This document shows positions 17,301 through 25,935 of a DNA stretch of 64,000 nt, piece after piece. The notes beneath the pieces were generated by a model that worked only from the letters and a program-made list of their open reading frames with translations, searched no databases and was not told the DNA's origin. The position numbers were made by a program, and so were the translations under genes. The DNA comes from Hymenobacter busanensis (GTDB taxonomy: Bacteria > Bacteroidota > Bacteroidia > Cytophagales > Hymenobacteraceae): contig NZ_VTWU01000009.1 in NCBI RefSeq assembly GCF_008727865.1, forward strand, positions 62,001-126,000, given 5' to 3'. Numbering within the stretch: the stretch's first letter is position 1; every line of letters starts with the position of its first letter.

Positions 17301-18256
17301 ACCCGCGAGGCCGGGCCCGTGGTGGCGGGGTTGTATTTGATGATGGCCACGTCGATGCCGCCGGAAAAGGACTGACTATAGGCACCCGGCGAGGCGGGGT
17401 AGCCCAACCCAAACACAATGCCGCCGGAGTACATGTTGCCCTGCGCATCGTAGGTGGCGGTGAAACCCCAGTTGTCGGCTGTCGAGCCGGTGAAGGAGGA
17501 AAACACGACGGTCGGGTCGATGGTCAGCGGGCGGCGGCGGTCGTAGTCGCCCAGGGCAAAGCTCACGCCTTGCCCGCGCAGCACGTAGCGGCAGCTCACC
17601 GGCTGGCGGCGGCCGTCGGGCGCCACCTGCCAGGCTTTCGGCGCCAGCTCCGTTACCTGCCCCACACTGGTACCAATAGTCAGCGCGCCCTCGGGCGTGA
17701 GCCGTAGAGCATCGGCTCCTGTATAAGCTAAGCGAATGGCGGCGGCATTGGCGCCGCTGGCCAGCTCGAAATCGTATTCCAGCTGCGCGGTGGCGTTTTC
17801 GTAGAAGCGGGCCTCAATGCCGGGCCACAGGTTGGCGTAGCGCAACTCGGCGTAGCTGGCTACCTGCCGGGCCCAGTGCGCGGGGTCGTTGCCGAGCAGG
17901 TAGTTGCGCACTTCGGCAGTGGGCAACTGGGCCTTGGGTTCGGTAGCCGTTGCGCCCACAAACCGTACCTGCACGGCATGCGCTTTCAGAAGCTTATCGG
18001 GGTGGGGCAAGGATTCGCGGCCGTGGGCATGCGGGTCGACCGGTTCCGACAGGGCGTAGGTGAAACCGGTGCGCTCCATAAAAAGCCGGCCGTTTGGAAT
18101 ACCAGCCATGTAGCGGACCGGTGCCGCCCATTGCCCGCGGTTCTCAATAAACTCAAGCCCCCGCGCCGGGGCAGGCGCGGGGGCTTGGGCAGAGGCAAAG
18201 ACCGAAATCAGCAGGCTGTAGAAAGCAACAATCGGGGTAAGGATGCGTGGGCACAT
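14327..18256 (-). CDS. Large T9SS type-B surface protein (DUF7948, SBBP repeats, gliding-motility C-terminal domain)
   Basis: The protein has 1309 residues. A signal peptide (to about residue 24) precedes a DUF7948-like N-terminal domain starting LEFIENRGQW (about 30-240). Beta-propeller-type repeats with AGNVFVSGG-like cores and WATYLGG (about 245-720) follow. Then come about seven Ig-like repeats of about 75 residues, each with LGGSPAGGIWSGPGVTG-like and GTHTITYT-like segments. A PKD-like segment (IQWDFGDGS) and a C-terminal sorting domain (LPNIITPNGDQKNDVF, RWGNEVFEA, GGIYYYLL) complete it. The last is the gliding-motility-associated (CHU_C, type B) signal, predicting secretion by T9SS and cell-surface attachment. 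The ATG at 18256 is used rather than TTG at 18265. It is 60 bases downstream of a paralogue and probably cotranscribed with it. Confidence 0.88.
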   Translation of the reverse strand: MCPRILTPIVAFYSLLISVFASAQAPAPAPARGLEFIENRGQWAAPVRYMAGIPNGRLFMERTGFTYALSEPVDPHAHGRESLPHPDKLLKAHAVQVRFVGATATEPKAQLPTAEVRNYLLGNDPAHWARQVASYAELRYANLWPGIEARFYENATAQLEYDFELASGANAAAIRLAYTGADALRLTPEGALTIGTSVGQVTELAPKAWQVAPDGRRQPVSCRYVLRGQGVSFALGDYDRRRPLTIDPTVVFSSFTGSTADNWGFTATYDAQGNMYSGGIVFGLGYPASPGAYSQSFSGGIDVAIIKYNPATTGPASRVWATYLGGNGADFPESMVVNSQGELVVLGATSSTLFPTTTNAYDRSFNGGTYVDPFNDGPPYDVPGGSDLFIARLNATGSSLVASTFLGGTSNDGILNPSGGTGTLVHNYGDAFRGDVLVDAADNVYIASSTASLNFPGINGFRTTFNGGASDAVVCKLTPDLNTLLWSNFLGGGGADAAYSLQLDATGNVFVSGGTTSINFPTTAGALYSIVRGGVDGFVARLNNAGNVLQRATYLGTASYDQAYFVQLDTNGNPYVLGQSLGAYPVTPGRYANANSHQFIQKLNSDLTTSVFSTVFGSGRFNIDISPTAFLVDQCDRIYVSGWGGILNSAFNGNNNGYTTGMPTTPNGIQRTTDGSDFYFLQLAPNAAALDYATFFGANDLSIGDHVDGGTSRFDPRGIVYQAVCSCGSGSFPIPPGAGSYSTTIGSSAFCNNVAFKFNFESNIPSAGVDQTVCATAAPIPLGGSPAGGIWSGPGVTGSAGSYTFTPSTALLGVQTLTYTVLTTGSCSGVATLRLTVTAPSSVSFNALPQPAYCLGAAPLPPVPLVATPAGGTFSGPGVSGTQFLPSAAGAGTHTITYTYSLGGCTVQATRPVTVVSAAAGPNFSTCAPAPPIRLGGLPAGGIWSGPGVVDSVGVGFFFVPKAALAGQQTLRYTVSASGGTCSASSTLVVGVTAVPVVSLTPLPDACTNATSAIRLAASPAGGTWSGPGITGTVGSGFFFSPGTAGAGTHRLTYSVGTAGPCPALSSQTITVTTPPTLAVAPDTVLCPGTMQAIRLKASPSGGAWSGPNVTAAGVFTPPAGFSGSATLTYTITQAPCTVSATRRISVAPVPAFAPAWAPTACPETHDAPLQVRFSATSAIQWDFGDGSQATGTEVLHTYITAGSYHPSATLLYNNSRCQLTQELPVIEVKDVFLPNIITPNGDQKNDVFRPSFGCQTRLQVFSRWGNEVFEATNYQNDWGGGTLPGGIYYYLLQSADGRKAKGWLEIQR
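17496..17641 (-). repeat. 146-bp block identical to 21063-21208 (copy A)
   Basis: Base-for-base identical to a block in the upstream paralogue, encoding the end of the DUF7948 domain and the start of the propeller. The flanking paralogous sequence is visibly more divergent. Confidence 0.85.
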
Positions 18257-18316
18257 ACTAGCCAAAGAAGTAAATACGGACGGAAAATAGGCATAATAGC
18301 GCGGGGTTTAGGGGGC

Positions 18317-21300
18317 TTAGTGCCGGATTTCCAGCCAGCCTTTGGCTTTCCGGTTTTCGGTGTCGCGCAAGGAGTAGTAGTAAACGCCGTCGGGCAGGTC
18401 GGCGCCACCCCAGGTGTTGCGGTAGTCCTTGGCTTCAAATACCTGCGTGCCCCAGCGGTTAAATATCTTCAGTTCCACCGGCAGGCAGCTCAGGCGCTGC
18501 TCGAAGGTGTCGTTGGCGTTGTCGCCGTTGGGGGTAATGATGTTCGGAATGAACGGGTCGCCCACGTACACGGGCACGAACACCGAGTTGGCTTCGCAAG
18601 TGCTGTTGTAGAAGGCCGTGAGCTTCACCAGGTAGGTGCCGGGGCGTTCATAGGTGTGGGTGGGAAATTGCTCGGTGCTGCTGGTTTTGTCGCCGAACTC
18701 CCACTCGTAGCGGGATGCAAACAGCAGGTCGTGGGTGAACTTGTGGGTGAAAGGCGCCAGCCCGGTGTAGTACGGCAGGCCTTCGGCCGGGCGGGGTTTC
18801 ACCATGCACTGCGCCAACGCCAGCGGCTGGTTGGTGCGGTTGGCGGGTACCAGCACCACGTGCATACTGTCGCGCTGACTGCAGCCGTTGGGGGCCGTGT
18901 AGGTGTAAAACAGCGTAACGCGGCCGTCGGAGCTGGGCGGGGTGAAAAAGCCGGTGGGCGAGCAGCCCGGTCCGCTCCACAGCCCGTTGGCGGGGCTGAA
19001 CCCTTTCAGCTGATAAGCCGAGCGTTGTAGTGCGCACAAAGCAGTGTCGCGGCCGGCTTCCACGATGGGCAGCGAGTTGACCACAACTTGTTGGGTGGCA
19101 ACGCCGCACAAATCGGGCGCCAAGGTGTAGGTGAGGGTATGCGTACCGGCACCGGCGGCCGAAGGCGAAAACGTATTGCCCAGCACGCCCGGCCCGCTAA
19201 ACGTGCCGCCGGCCGGAGTGGCCGTGAGCGTAACGCGCCCGTCGCTGGCGCACTGCGTCGTCACCGGGGCAAAGACAATAGGCGTAACCGGCATCACCGT
19301 CATGGTGAGGGGGCTGGTGGTGACGCAGGTACCGGTGCTGGCCGCGGAATAGGTGAGGACGTGGGCACCCACCAGGCCCGGCGTGGGAGTGAAGGTGAAG
19401 CCGCTGGCCACGGAACCCGTGACGCCGGTGCCGGCCCAGGTGCCGCCTGCCGGGCTGCCGCCCAACCGCAACGGTGCGGCGTTGGCGCAAATTTTCTGGC
19501 TCGGGCCAGCCGAGGCAATCTGCACGCCGAAGTCGAACTTGAAGGCCGCGTTGTTGCAGTTGGTGCTGTTGTTGCGGATGCTGTAGCTGCCCGCGCCGGG
19601 CGGAAACGGAAATGCCGACGAGCCGCCGCAGCCGCCGCACACGGCCTGGTACACGTAGCCGCGGCGGTCGAAGCGCGAGGTGCCGCCGTCCACGTGTTCC
19701 CCCGAGCCGCTGTTGTTGCCGCCGAAGTAGGTCGCGTAGTCGATGGCCGCGGCGTAGGGTGCAAATTGGATCAGGTAAAAGTCGCCGCCGTCGGTGGTGC
19801 GCTGCAGCGCATTGGCGGTGGTAAACAGCCCCGTTATGCTGCCGTTGCTGTAGGGCGAGTTGGTATTGGGCCCGCCACCCCAGCCGCACACGTAAATCCG
19901 TTCGCACTGGTCGACCAGAAACGCCGTGGGCGAGAGGCCCGCCCCCAGCGAAGAAGTGGTGCCAAACGTGGTGCTGATCGACAGGGCGTCGAGGTTGGCC
20001 GTGAGTTTCTGCATAAACAGGCGGCCGTTGGCTACCCCAGCAGCACCCGGCGTCATGGGCATCGTGCCCAGCGTTTGCCCTAGTACATACACGCCGCCCT
20101 GCTCATCGAGCTGCACGAAGTAGGCTTGGTCGTAGGCCCCGCTGCCCAGGTAGCTCATACGGGTAAGGGTAGCGCCGGAGGCACTGATGCGGGCTACAAA
20201 GCCATCGGCTATGCCGCCCTGAAAGTCAGGTTTGTAGGCGCCCGCCGAGTTGTAGGGTAGCACGTCGCCGGGAATGCGCACGTTGGTGCCCCCGGCAATG
20301 TAGACCTCGCGGGCCGGGCTAACCTGAATGGAATACGCCGCATCGTCGCCGGTGCCCCCGAAGAAGCTGCTCCAGGTCAGGGTACTCAGGTTGGGCGGTA
20401 GCTTCATCACCACCGCATCAAACAATCCCCCGCCAAAGCTGCTGTCAAAGCTGTTGTTGACGGGGAAATTGCTAGAGCGCGTGTTCGACACCACATACAC
20501 GTTGTTGTCGGAATCGACGGCAATATCTCCTCGGAAGGCGTCGCCGTAGTTGTGCACCAACGTGGTATTGGTTTGCATGATGCCATCGTTGCCGCTGCCG
20601 CCAATGAAGGTGGAGGCGACCAGCGCGTTGCCCGCCGCGCTGAGCGTTGTAACCACCAAGTCAGAGCCGAAAGGATAATCGATGCCGTTGAGCGGGGTAG
20701 TGGCCCCCGAGCCACCGTTAAACGTGGGGTCGAATACCTGGCCGTTGTTGCCAGCGGTGGGGTAGTTGTTCGACGAGGTAGTGCCCAGAATAACCAGCTC
20801 CCCGCGCCCATTCACCACCATGCTGTGCGGCACGTCGGTGCTGCGGCCGCCGAGGTAGGTGGCCCACACCCGCGAGGCCGGGCCCGTGGTGGCCGTATTG
20901 TACTTGATAATGGCAATGTCGATGTAATCGTTGAACGAGGCATCGTAGGCGCCGGACGTAGCCGGGTAGCCGGGGCCAAACGCAATGCCGCCGGAGTACA
21001 TGTTGCCGTCGGCATCGTAGGTAGCGGTGAAGCCCCAGTTGTCGGCCGTCGAGCCCGTAAACGAGGAAAACACGACGGTCGGGTCGATGGTCAGCGGGCG
21101 GCGGCGGTCGTAGTCGCCCAGGGCAAAGCTCACGCCTTGCCCGCGCAGCACGTAGCGGCAGCTCACCGGCTGGCGGCGGCCGTCGGGCGCCACCTGCCAG
21201 GCTTTCGGGGCCAGCTCCGTTACTTGCCCCACGCTGGTGCTGATTTCCAACGTCCCTTCCGAGGTCAGCTGCAAGCCGTTGGTGTGCTCGTAGCGCAGCC

Positions 21301-21847
21301 GAATGCGCTTGGCATCGACACCGGCTTCGAGGCTGAAGTCGTATTCCAGCCGGCCTTGGTTGTTCTCGTACAGCCGGGCGTCGATGCCGTTCCACAACTC
21401 GTCGTACTGCACCTGCCGGTAGCCGGCCACGTTGCTGGCCCAGTGGCGCGAGTCGGTGCCCAGAAAGTAGTTGCGCACCTCGCCCGTGGGTTCCGTCGAC
21501 AGCAGCTTCGCCCCGGTGCGGGCTCCCACAAAGCGCATGCTGTAAGCGTGGGCCCGCAGCTTGCCCGCCGGCGCCGCGCTTTTTTCACTGTCGGTAGTGC
21601 CGTGCTCATGGTGCTGCCGAATGGCCGCCGGGTCGAAGAGCGAGTACGTCAGGCCGTCGGCCTCCACAAACAGGCGGCCGGCGGGCAGCAGCGCGGCGTA
21701 GCGCGTGCGGGCATCCCACTGGCCCTTGTTTTCGATGAACTCCAGGCTGCGCGTGGGGGCGCTGGCCAAGGCCCAGGCCGGGGTGAGTAATGTGAGCAGT
21801 AAGCTGCCCAAAACACCGCCAAAGCGGGAGAAAGTAAAGCTAGACAT
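18317..21847 (-). CDS. Large T9SS type-B surface protein, paralogue of the next gene
   Basis: The protein has 1176 residues with the same order as its downstream neighbour: signal peptide (to about residue 28), DUF7948-like domain beginning LEFIENKGQW, SBBP-type propeller repeats (WATYLGG, STFIGGSGNDG, SYLGSGAYDQAYF), three Ig-like repeats (about 760-980, fewer than in the neighbour), a PKD-like segment (YEWEFGDKTSS) and the type-B sorting domain (IPNIITPNGDNANDTFE, FNRWGTQVFEAKDY). It should be exported by T9SS and attached to the surface, perhaps for adhesion or gliding. The ATG at 21847 begins the signal peptide; an upstream in-frame stretch is ignored. First gene of the two-gene unit. Confidence 0.88.
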   Translation of the reverse strand: MSSFTFSRFGGVLGSLLLTLLTPAWALASAPTRSLEFIENKGQWDARTRYAALLPAGRLFVEADGLTYSLFDPAAIRQHHEHGTTDSEKSAAPAGKLRAHAYSMRFVGARTGAKLLSTEPTGEVRNYFLGTDSRHWASNVAGYRQVQYDELWNGIDARLYENNQGRLEYDFSLEAGVDAKRIRLRYEHTNGLQLTSEGTLEISTSVGQVTELAPKAWQVAPDGRRQPVSCRYVLRGQGVSFALGDYDRRRPLTIDPTVVFSSFTGSTADNWGFTATYDADGNMYSGGIAFGPGYPATSGAYDASFNDYIDIAIIKYNTATTGPASRVWATYLGGRSTDVPHSMVVNGRGELVILGTTSSNNYPTAGNNGQVFDPTFNGGSGATTPLNGIDYPFGSDLVVTTLSAAGNALVASTFIGGSGNDGIMQTNTTLVHNYGDAFRGDIAVDSDNNVYVVSNTRSSNFPVNNSFDSSFGGGLFDAVVMKLPPNLSTLTWSSFFGGTGDDAAYSIQVSPAREVYIAGGTNVRIPGDVLPYNSAGAYKPDFQGGIADGFVARISASGATLTRMSYLGSGAYDQAYFVQLDEQGGVYVLGQTLGTMPMTPGAAGVANGRLFMQKLTANLDALSISTTFGTTSSLGAGLSPTAFLVDQCERIYVCGWGGGPNTNSPYSNGSITGLFTTANALQRTTDGGDFYLIQFAPYAAAIDYATYFGGNNSGSGEHVDGGTSRFDRRGYVYQAVCGGCGGSSAFPFPPGAGSYSIRNNSTNCNNAAFKFDFGVQIASAGPSQKICANAAPLRLGGSPAGGTWAGTGVTGSVASGFTFTPTPGLVGAHVLTYSAASTGTCVTTSPLTMTVMPVTPIVFAPVTTQCASDGRVTLTATPAGGTFSGPGVLGNTFSPSAAGAGTHTLTYTLAPDLCGVATQQVVVNSLPIVEAGRDTALCALQRSAYQLKGFSPANGLWSGPGCSPTGFFTPPSSDGRVTLFYTYTAPNGCSQRDSMHVVLVPANRTNQPLALAQCMVKPRPAEGLPYYTGLAPFTHKFTHDLLFASRYEWEFGDKTSSTEQFPTHTYERPGTYLVKLTAFYNSTCEANSVFVPVYVGDPFIPNIITPNGDNANDTFEQRLSCLPVELKIFNRWGTQVFEAKDYRNTWGGADLPDGVYYYSLRDTENRKAKGWLEIRH
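21063..21208 (-). repeat. 146-bp block identical to 17496-17641 (copy B)
   Basis: Second copy of the identical block, with similarity continuing after a single mismatch into the segment encoding GQVTELAPKAWQ. Confidence 0.85.
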
Positions 21848-21938
21848 TCGAGAATTGGGAAATATGACCTTGAAGGTACGACGAAACCGTTGCCTTATTG
21901 CGCGCCTCACATACAGATGTGACCCCCGCCAAAATGCG

Positions 21939-21946
21939 TAGGTTTG
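21939..21946 (+). promoter_or_regulatory. -7 box of the EEP-family gene
   Basis: TAGGTTTG matches TAnnTTTG. It overlaps a possible TTG start at 21944 and therefore argues for a later start at the GTG codons 21971 or 21974. Confidence 0.5.
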
Positions 21947-21970
21947 CGCCGGATAAGGCTGTTTTGCTCC

Positions 21971-23083
21971 GTGGTGCGTCGTTCGCTGGCATTTAAGTTC
22001 ACCTTCCTGGTCATTGTGTGGCTGTTGCTAGCCATAGGATGCATGCAAGTGCCGCCAAGGTTGTTTTGGCCGGCAGCTTTTGGGGCCATGAGCTTGCCGC
22101 TGGCCCTGGGCGCCAACCTGCTGCTGGCCGGCTACTGGCTGCTCCGGCGCTGGCCCGTGGCCCTGATTCCCATAGCTGTAGCGGTGCTCACGTGGCCTCA
22201 CCTCATGCGCGGTCTGGCCCTGCACCCGCTTTATACTTCTGCCGCTCCGGCCAGTGCCCCCGAGCTGCGCGTGCTCAGTGCCAACGTGCGCATTTTCAAT
22301 GTGTACCCGCAGCTGCGCAACGAAGGGCTGCAGTCGTCGAAAGGCCTCATCAAATGGGTAGCCGAGCACCCGGCCGACGTGATTTGCCTGCAGGAGTTCT
22401 ACAACGAGCCGCGCCCCACCAGCGACGGGACCGTGTTCAACGCCGTGCGGCAGATTGGGCGCCTGCAAAAGCGCGAGGCGTTCGTGTCGAACACGCTGGT
22501 GAATAGCATGGGCGGCGAGTTTGGCATGGCCATCTTCTCGCGCTACCCCATTCTGCGGCGCGGCACCATCACTTTCAACAAGCTCACCCAGAACCACGCC
22601 ATGTGGGCCGACGTACGGCTGCCGTCGCACGATACCGTGCGGGTGTTCAACGCCCACCTGCAGAGCATGAGCATGGATGAGCGCGACATCGTGGACAGCT
22701 ATTCGAGCAAGCACGGGCTCAAAACCAAAGGCTTGGGCTTGCTGCGCCGCTTTAAGCGCGGGGTGGTTTCTCGCAGCATTCAGGTGGATACCCTGGTGCG
22801 GCGCATTGAGGCCAGCCCGTACCCGGTGCTGCTGTGCGCCGACCTGAACGACACGCCCTTCAGCTACAGCTACGACCAACTGGCCGACCATTTGCAAAAC
22901 GCCTGGGCCACGGCCGGCACGGGTTTCGGGGCCAGCTACAACGGCAAACTCCCGCTCCTGCGCATCGACAACCAGTTTATGGATCCGCGCTGGCAGGTGC
23001 AGCAGGTGCGCGTGCGCCGCGACGTGCCCTATTCCGACCACTTCCCGTTGGAGGCTACGTATCGGCTACAGAAGAGCCGATGA
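21971..23083 (+). CDS. Endonuclease/exonuclease/phosphatase family membrane protein
   Basis: The protein has about 370 residues. The N-terminus has two or three hydrophobic segments (TFLVIVWLLLAIGC, GAMSLPLALGANLLLAG, VALIPIAVAVLTW), so the enzyme domain is anchored in the membrane, probably facing the periplasm. The domain (about 95-370) shows the family's motifs: LRVLSANVRIFNV (metal-binding Asn), DVICLQEFYNE (metal-binding Glu), VFNAHLQS, VLLCADLNDTP (Asp/Asn) and YSDHFPLEA (catalytic Asp-His). Substrates could be nucleic acid, phosphoinositide-like lipids or other phosphodiesters; sequence does not decide. The start is taken as GTG 21971 because a -7 promoter box overlaps the further-upstream TTG. 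Confidence 0.85.
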   Translation: MVRRSLAFKFTFLVIVWLLLAIGCMQVPPRLFWPAAFGAMSLPLALGANLLLAGYWLLRRWPVALIPIAVAVLTWPHLMRGLALHPLYTSAAPASAPELRVLSANVRIFNVYPQLRNEGLQSSKGLIKWVAEHPADVICLQEFYNEPRPTSDGTVFNAVRQIGRLQKREAFVSNTLVNSMGGEFGMAIFSRYPILRRGTITFNKLTQNHAMWADVRLPSHDTVRVFNAHLQSMSMDERDIVDSYSSKHGLKTKGLGLLRRFKRGVVSRSIQVDTLVRRIEASPYPVLLCADLNDTPFSYSYDQLADHLQNAWATAGTGFGASYNGKLPLLRIDNQFMDPRWQVQQVRVRRDVPYSDHFPLEATYRLQKSR

Positions 23084-23184
23084 GCAAGTGACCAGGAGCA
23101 AAGCCGGGACGAGGAACAATTGCTCATTCTTCATTGGCTTCGCCTTCCTGCGGTTGCTCAGTGGTTAATTGATAATTTCGCCCC

Positions 23185-24684
23185 ATGCAACATCCCCTCT
23201 CGCTCTACAACACCCTCACGCGCCGCAAAGACCCCTTTGTTCCCGTGCACGAGCCCTTCGTGGGCATGTACCTCTGCGGCCCCACGGTGTACAGCGAAGC
23301 CCACGTGGGCAATGCCCGCGGGCCGGTGGTGTTTGATGTGCTGGCGCGCTACCTGCGCCACCTTGGCTACACGGTGCGCTACGTGCGCAACATCACCGAC
23401 GTAGGCCACCTGGAAGGCGACACCGACGAAGGCGAGGACAAAATCAGCAAAATGGCCCGCGCCCGGCAGCTGGAGCCCATGCAGGTAGCAGAGTCGTACG
23501 CCAACCGCTACCACCGCCACATGGAGGTGCTGGGCTGCACGCCGCCCGACATCGAGCCCCGCGCCAGCGGCCACATCACCGAGCAAATCGGCATGATCGA
23601 GGAAATCATGGCCAACGGTTTTGCCTACGAGGTGAACGGCTCGGTGTACTTCGACGTGCCCGCCTACAACCAGCAGCACAACTACGGCAAGCTCTCGGGC
23701 CGCGTGGTGGAAGAGCTGCTGTCGGGCACCCGCGACAACCTGGCCGGTCAGGACGAAAAACGCTCCCCGCTGGATTTTGCCCTCTGGAAGCGCGCCGACG
23801 AGCGGCACCTCATGCGCTGGCCTTCGCCCTGGGGCGAGGGGTTTCCGGGCTGGCACCTGGAGTGCTCGGCCATGGGCCGCAAGTACCTCGGCGCCGAGTT
23901 TGACATTCACGGCGGCGGGCTCGACCTCATGTTTCCGCACCACGAGTGCGAAATAGCCCAGAGCCAGGCCAGCCACTCGCACACCGACGAGGCGCGGGTG
24001 TGGTTTCACAACAACATGATTACGGTGAACGGCCAGAAGATGAGCAAGTCGGTCGGCAACTTCATCACCATCTCGCAGTTGTTTGCCGGCGACCATGCCC
24101 TGCTCACCCAGGCCTATTCGCCCATGACGGCCCGTTTCTTCCTGTTGCAGGCCCACTACCGCAGCACCGTCGACATTACCGACGATGCCTTGCAGGCTGC
24201 CGCCAAAGGCTACCGCAAGCTCATGAACGGCCTGCGCCAGATTACGCGCCTGAACCTGCCCGAAGGCACCGAGCGCGCCGCCGATACCGCCGCGGCCGAC
24301 GCCGAGCTGCGCAAGCTGGTGGCCGACTGCTACGTGGGCCTGAACGACGACCTGAACACGGCCCGCGCCATTGCGGGCTTGTTTAACCTGCTGCGCAAGT
24401 TCAACGGCTACTATAACCAGCCCGTTACGCTGGCGCAGGTGGGCGAAGCCGCATTGACCGAAGCTACCGAAGCCTACCGCACGCTGGTGCAGGACATCCT
24501 GGGCCTGCGCGACGAGCCGCGCGCCAACGCCGAGGAACTGTTGGGCTTGACGTTGCAGTTCTATACCGAAGCCAAATCGGCCAAGGACTACGCCAAGGTC
24601 GATGTCATCCGGGCCGCGCTCAAGGAGCAGGGCATTCTGGTGAAGGATACCAAAGCGGGCGTCGACTGGGCCTACGAAGAATAG
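23185..24684 (+). CDS. cysS: Cysteinyl-tRNA synthetase
   Basis: The protein has 499 residues. It charges tRNA-Cys with cysteine in the cytosol. The class I signature is HVGN at residue 40 within [19 protein letters not shown], which includes the zinc-ligand Cys of the LCGPT motif. Further zinc-site segments are GWHLECSAM and [11 protein letters not shown]. The KMSKS loop is at residues 285-289 ([10 protein letters not shown]). The C-terminal DALR region and the closing [10 protein letters not shown] are as in other bacterial CysRS proteins. The ATG at 23185 is the standard start. It is followed by an interspersed repeat rather than an operon partner. Confidence 0.96.
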   Translation: MQHPLSLYNTLTRRKDPFVPVHEPFVGMYLCGPTVYSEAHVGNARGPVVFDVLARYLRHLGYTVRYVRNITDVGHLEGDTDEGEDKISKMARARQLEPMQVAESYANRYHRHMEVLGCTPPDIEPRASGHITEQIGMIEEIMANGFAYEVNGSVYFDVPAYNQQHNYGKLSGRVVEELLSGTRDNLAGQDEKRSPLDFALWKRADERHLMRWPSPWGEGFPGWHLECSAMGRKYLGAEFDIHGGGLDLMFPHHECEIAQSQASHSHTDEARVWFHNNMITVNGQKMSKSVGNFITISQLFAGDHALLTQAYSPMTARFFLLQAHYRSTVDITDDALQAAAKGYRKLMNGLRQITRLNLPEGTERAADTAAADAELRKLVADCYVGLNDDLNTARAIAGLFNLLRKFNGYYNQPVTLAQVGEAALTEATEAYRTLVQDILGLRDEPRANAEELLGLTLQFYTEAKSAKDYAKVDVIRAALKEQGILVKDTKAGVDWAYEE

Positions 24685-24693
24685 CCGCCGGCA

Positions 24694-24794
24694 AGGGTGC
24701 GCGCAGCGGAGCATCCCGCGTGGGTGGCTTGACAGTATCTTTATCCTTTGGAGCCAGCGTGCGAGATGCTTCGCTGCGCTTTGCATGACGTTCT
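24694..24794. repeat. Interspersed palindromic repeat, copy 1
   Basis: The arms GCGCAGCGGAGCATC (24701-24715) and GATGCTTCGCTGCGC (24765-24779) are complementary at 14 of 15 positions, with a 49-base interior. The right end (24763-24794) shares its first 11 and last 12 of 32 bases with 61820-61851. It lies 10 bases before the M28 start codon. Confidence 0.65.
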
Positions 24795-24804
24795 AGTAAT
24801 TCGC

Positions 24805-25842
24805 ATGACCCACCGTTTCCTGCGCCTGCTGTGGCGCCCTGCCGCTTTGCTTGCCACCACGGCGCTGCTCACGGCTTGCCCCGATAAGAAGCCCGCCGCT
24901 ACCGAAAGCGGTTCGCCCACCGAAGAGCCGCTGCGCAAAGCCCCGGTTTTCAACGCCGACTCGGCCTACGCCTACACGGCCCGGCAGGTGAGCTTCGGTC
25001 CGCGCGTGCCCAACACTCCAGCGCACGTGCGCTGTGGTGACTGGCTGGTGGCTGAGTTCAAAAAAGCGGGCCTCACGGTGCAGGAACAGCCTTTCACGGC
25101 TATGGCATTCGATGGCAACATGTTGCGCGGCCGCAACATTGTGGCCCGCTTCGCGCCGCAAGCCGCCCGCCGCGTGGCCCTGTTTGCACACTGGGACACC
25201 CGCCCCTTCGCCGACAAAGACCAGAAGAAGCCCAACGCCCCGCTCGACGGTGCGGTAGACGGGGCCAGTGGCGTGGCGGTGCTGCTGGAACTAGCCCGGC
25301 AACTGGCCGCGCAGCCCGATTCGCTCACGCCCGCCGTTGGCGTCGACTTCATTTTGTTTGATGCCGAGGACTACGGCTACGACACCTCCACCCAGGCCAA
25401 CCTGCAAAACAAGCTGGCCGGTTCGGGCGTCGAAAGCTGGTGCCTGGGTTCCCAGTACTGGGCCAAGAACCTGCTACCCGCCGGCTACAAGCCCGAGTAT
25501 GGCATTCTGCTCGACATGGTAGGGGCGAAAGGAGCCCGTTTCTCGCGGGAGCAAACCTCGGTGCAGGCCGCGCCCGAAGCCGTGGCTAAAGTGTGGAACA
25601 CCGCCAACCGCCTCGGCTACTCCGACTACTTTCTGTACCAAGACGCCCCCGGCATCACCGACGACCACGTGTTTGTGAACCAAGCCGGCATCAAGTGCAT
25701 CGACATCATCGACCACGTGCCCTACGGCGACGAGTATTTTCCGCCCTACCACCACACCACCCAGGACAACATGAGCGCCGTGGACCGCGCCACGCTGAAA
25801 GCCGTGGGTCAAACCGTGCTGCAGACGCTTTACCAGGAGTAG
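24805..25842 (+). CDS. M28-family zinc peptidase / glutaminyl-cyclase-like lipoprotein
   Basis: The protein has 345 residues. It has a lipoprotein signal (LLATTALLTAC, Cys at about residue 22). The catalytic domain shows the M28 metal ligands: His and Asp in LFAHWDTRPF, Asp in LDGAVDGASGVAV, the Glu-Asp pair in LFDAEDYG, a further Asp in ILLDMVG and His in PPYHHTTQDNM. The FGPRVPNTPAH segment before the domain is typical of bacterial M28 proteins related to animal glutaminyl-peptide cyclotransferases, so either aminopeptidase or glutaminyl cyclase activity is possible. The ATG at 24805 is chosen because it begins the lipoprotein signal; the upstream frame is inside the repeat element. Confidence 0.85.
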   Translation: MTHRFLRLLWRPAALLATTALLTACPDKKPAATESGSPTEEPLRKAPVFNADSAYAYTARQVSFGPRVPNTPAHVRCGDWLVAEFKKAGLTVQEQPFTAMAFDGNMLRGRNIVARFAPQAARRVALFAHWDTRPFADKDQKKPNAPLDGAVDGASGVAVLLELARQLAAQPDSLTPAVGVDFILFDAEDYGYDTSTQANLQNKLAGSGVESWCLGSQYWAKNLLPAGYKPEYGILLDMVGAKGARFSREQTSVQAAPEAVAKVWNTANRLGYSDYFLYQDAPGITDDHVFVNQAGIKCIDIIDHVPYGDEYFPPYHHTTQDNMSAVDRATLKAVGQTVLQTLYQE

Positions 25843-25867
25843 CGTTGTGCTGCCAGATGGCCGAATA

Positions 25868-25904
25868 ACCGCCGCCTCGTTTGCAGCGCAAGCGGGGCGG
25901 CGGT
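25868..25904. terminator. Convergent hairpin terminator
   Basis: ACCGCCGCC (25868-25876) pairs with GGCGGCGGT (25896-25904); an inner CGTTTGC/GCAAGCG stem extends it. It lies between converging genes and has no long T run. Confidence 0.55.
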
Positions 25905-25935
25905 GTGTTTACGGCGCACGTTTCGGAGCCATTGG

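Noticed and set aside
14327-21847. Ig-like and propeller repeats as a CRISPR array or DNA tandem repeat
   Set aside because: The repetition is at the protein level with diverged DNA and no constant-length direct repeats with spacers.
21944-21970. TTG start for the EEP-family gene
   Set aside because: It overlaps a consensus -7 promoter box, so transcription should begin after it; GTG 21971 is preferred.
24736-24750. Possible -7 promoter box for the M28 gene in the repeat (TATCTTTA and TATCCTTTG)
   Set aside because: One lacks the final G and the other has the wrong spacing, so neither fits TAnnTTTG.
23158-24786. Long open frame opposite cysS
   Set aside because: Antisense to a clear tRNA synthetase and composed of low-complexity translated complements.
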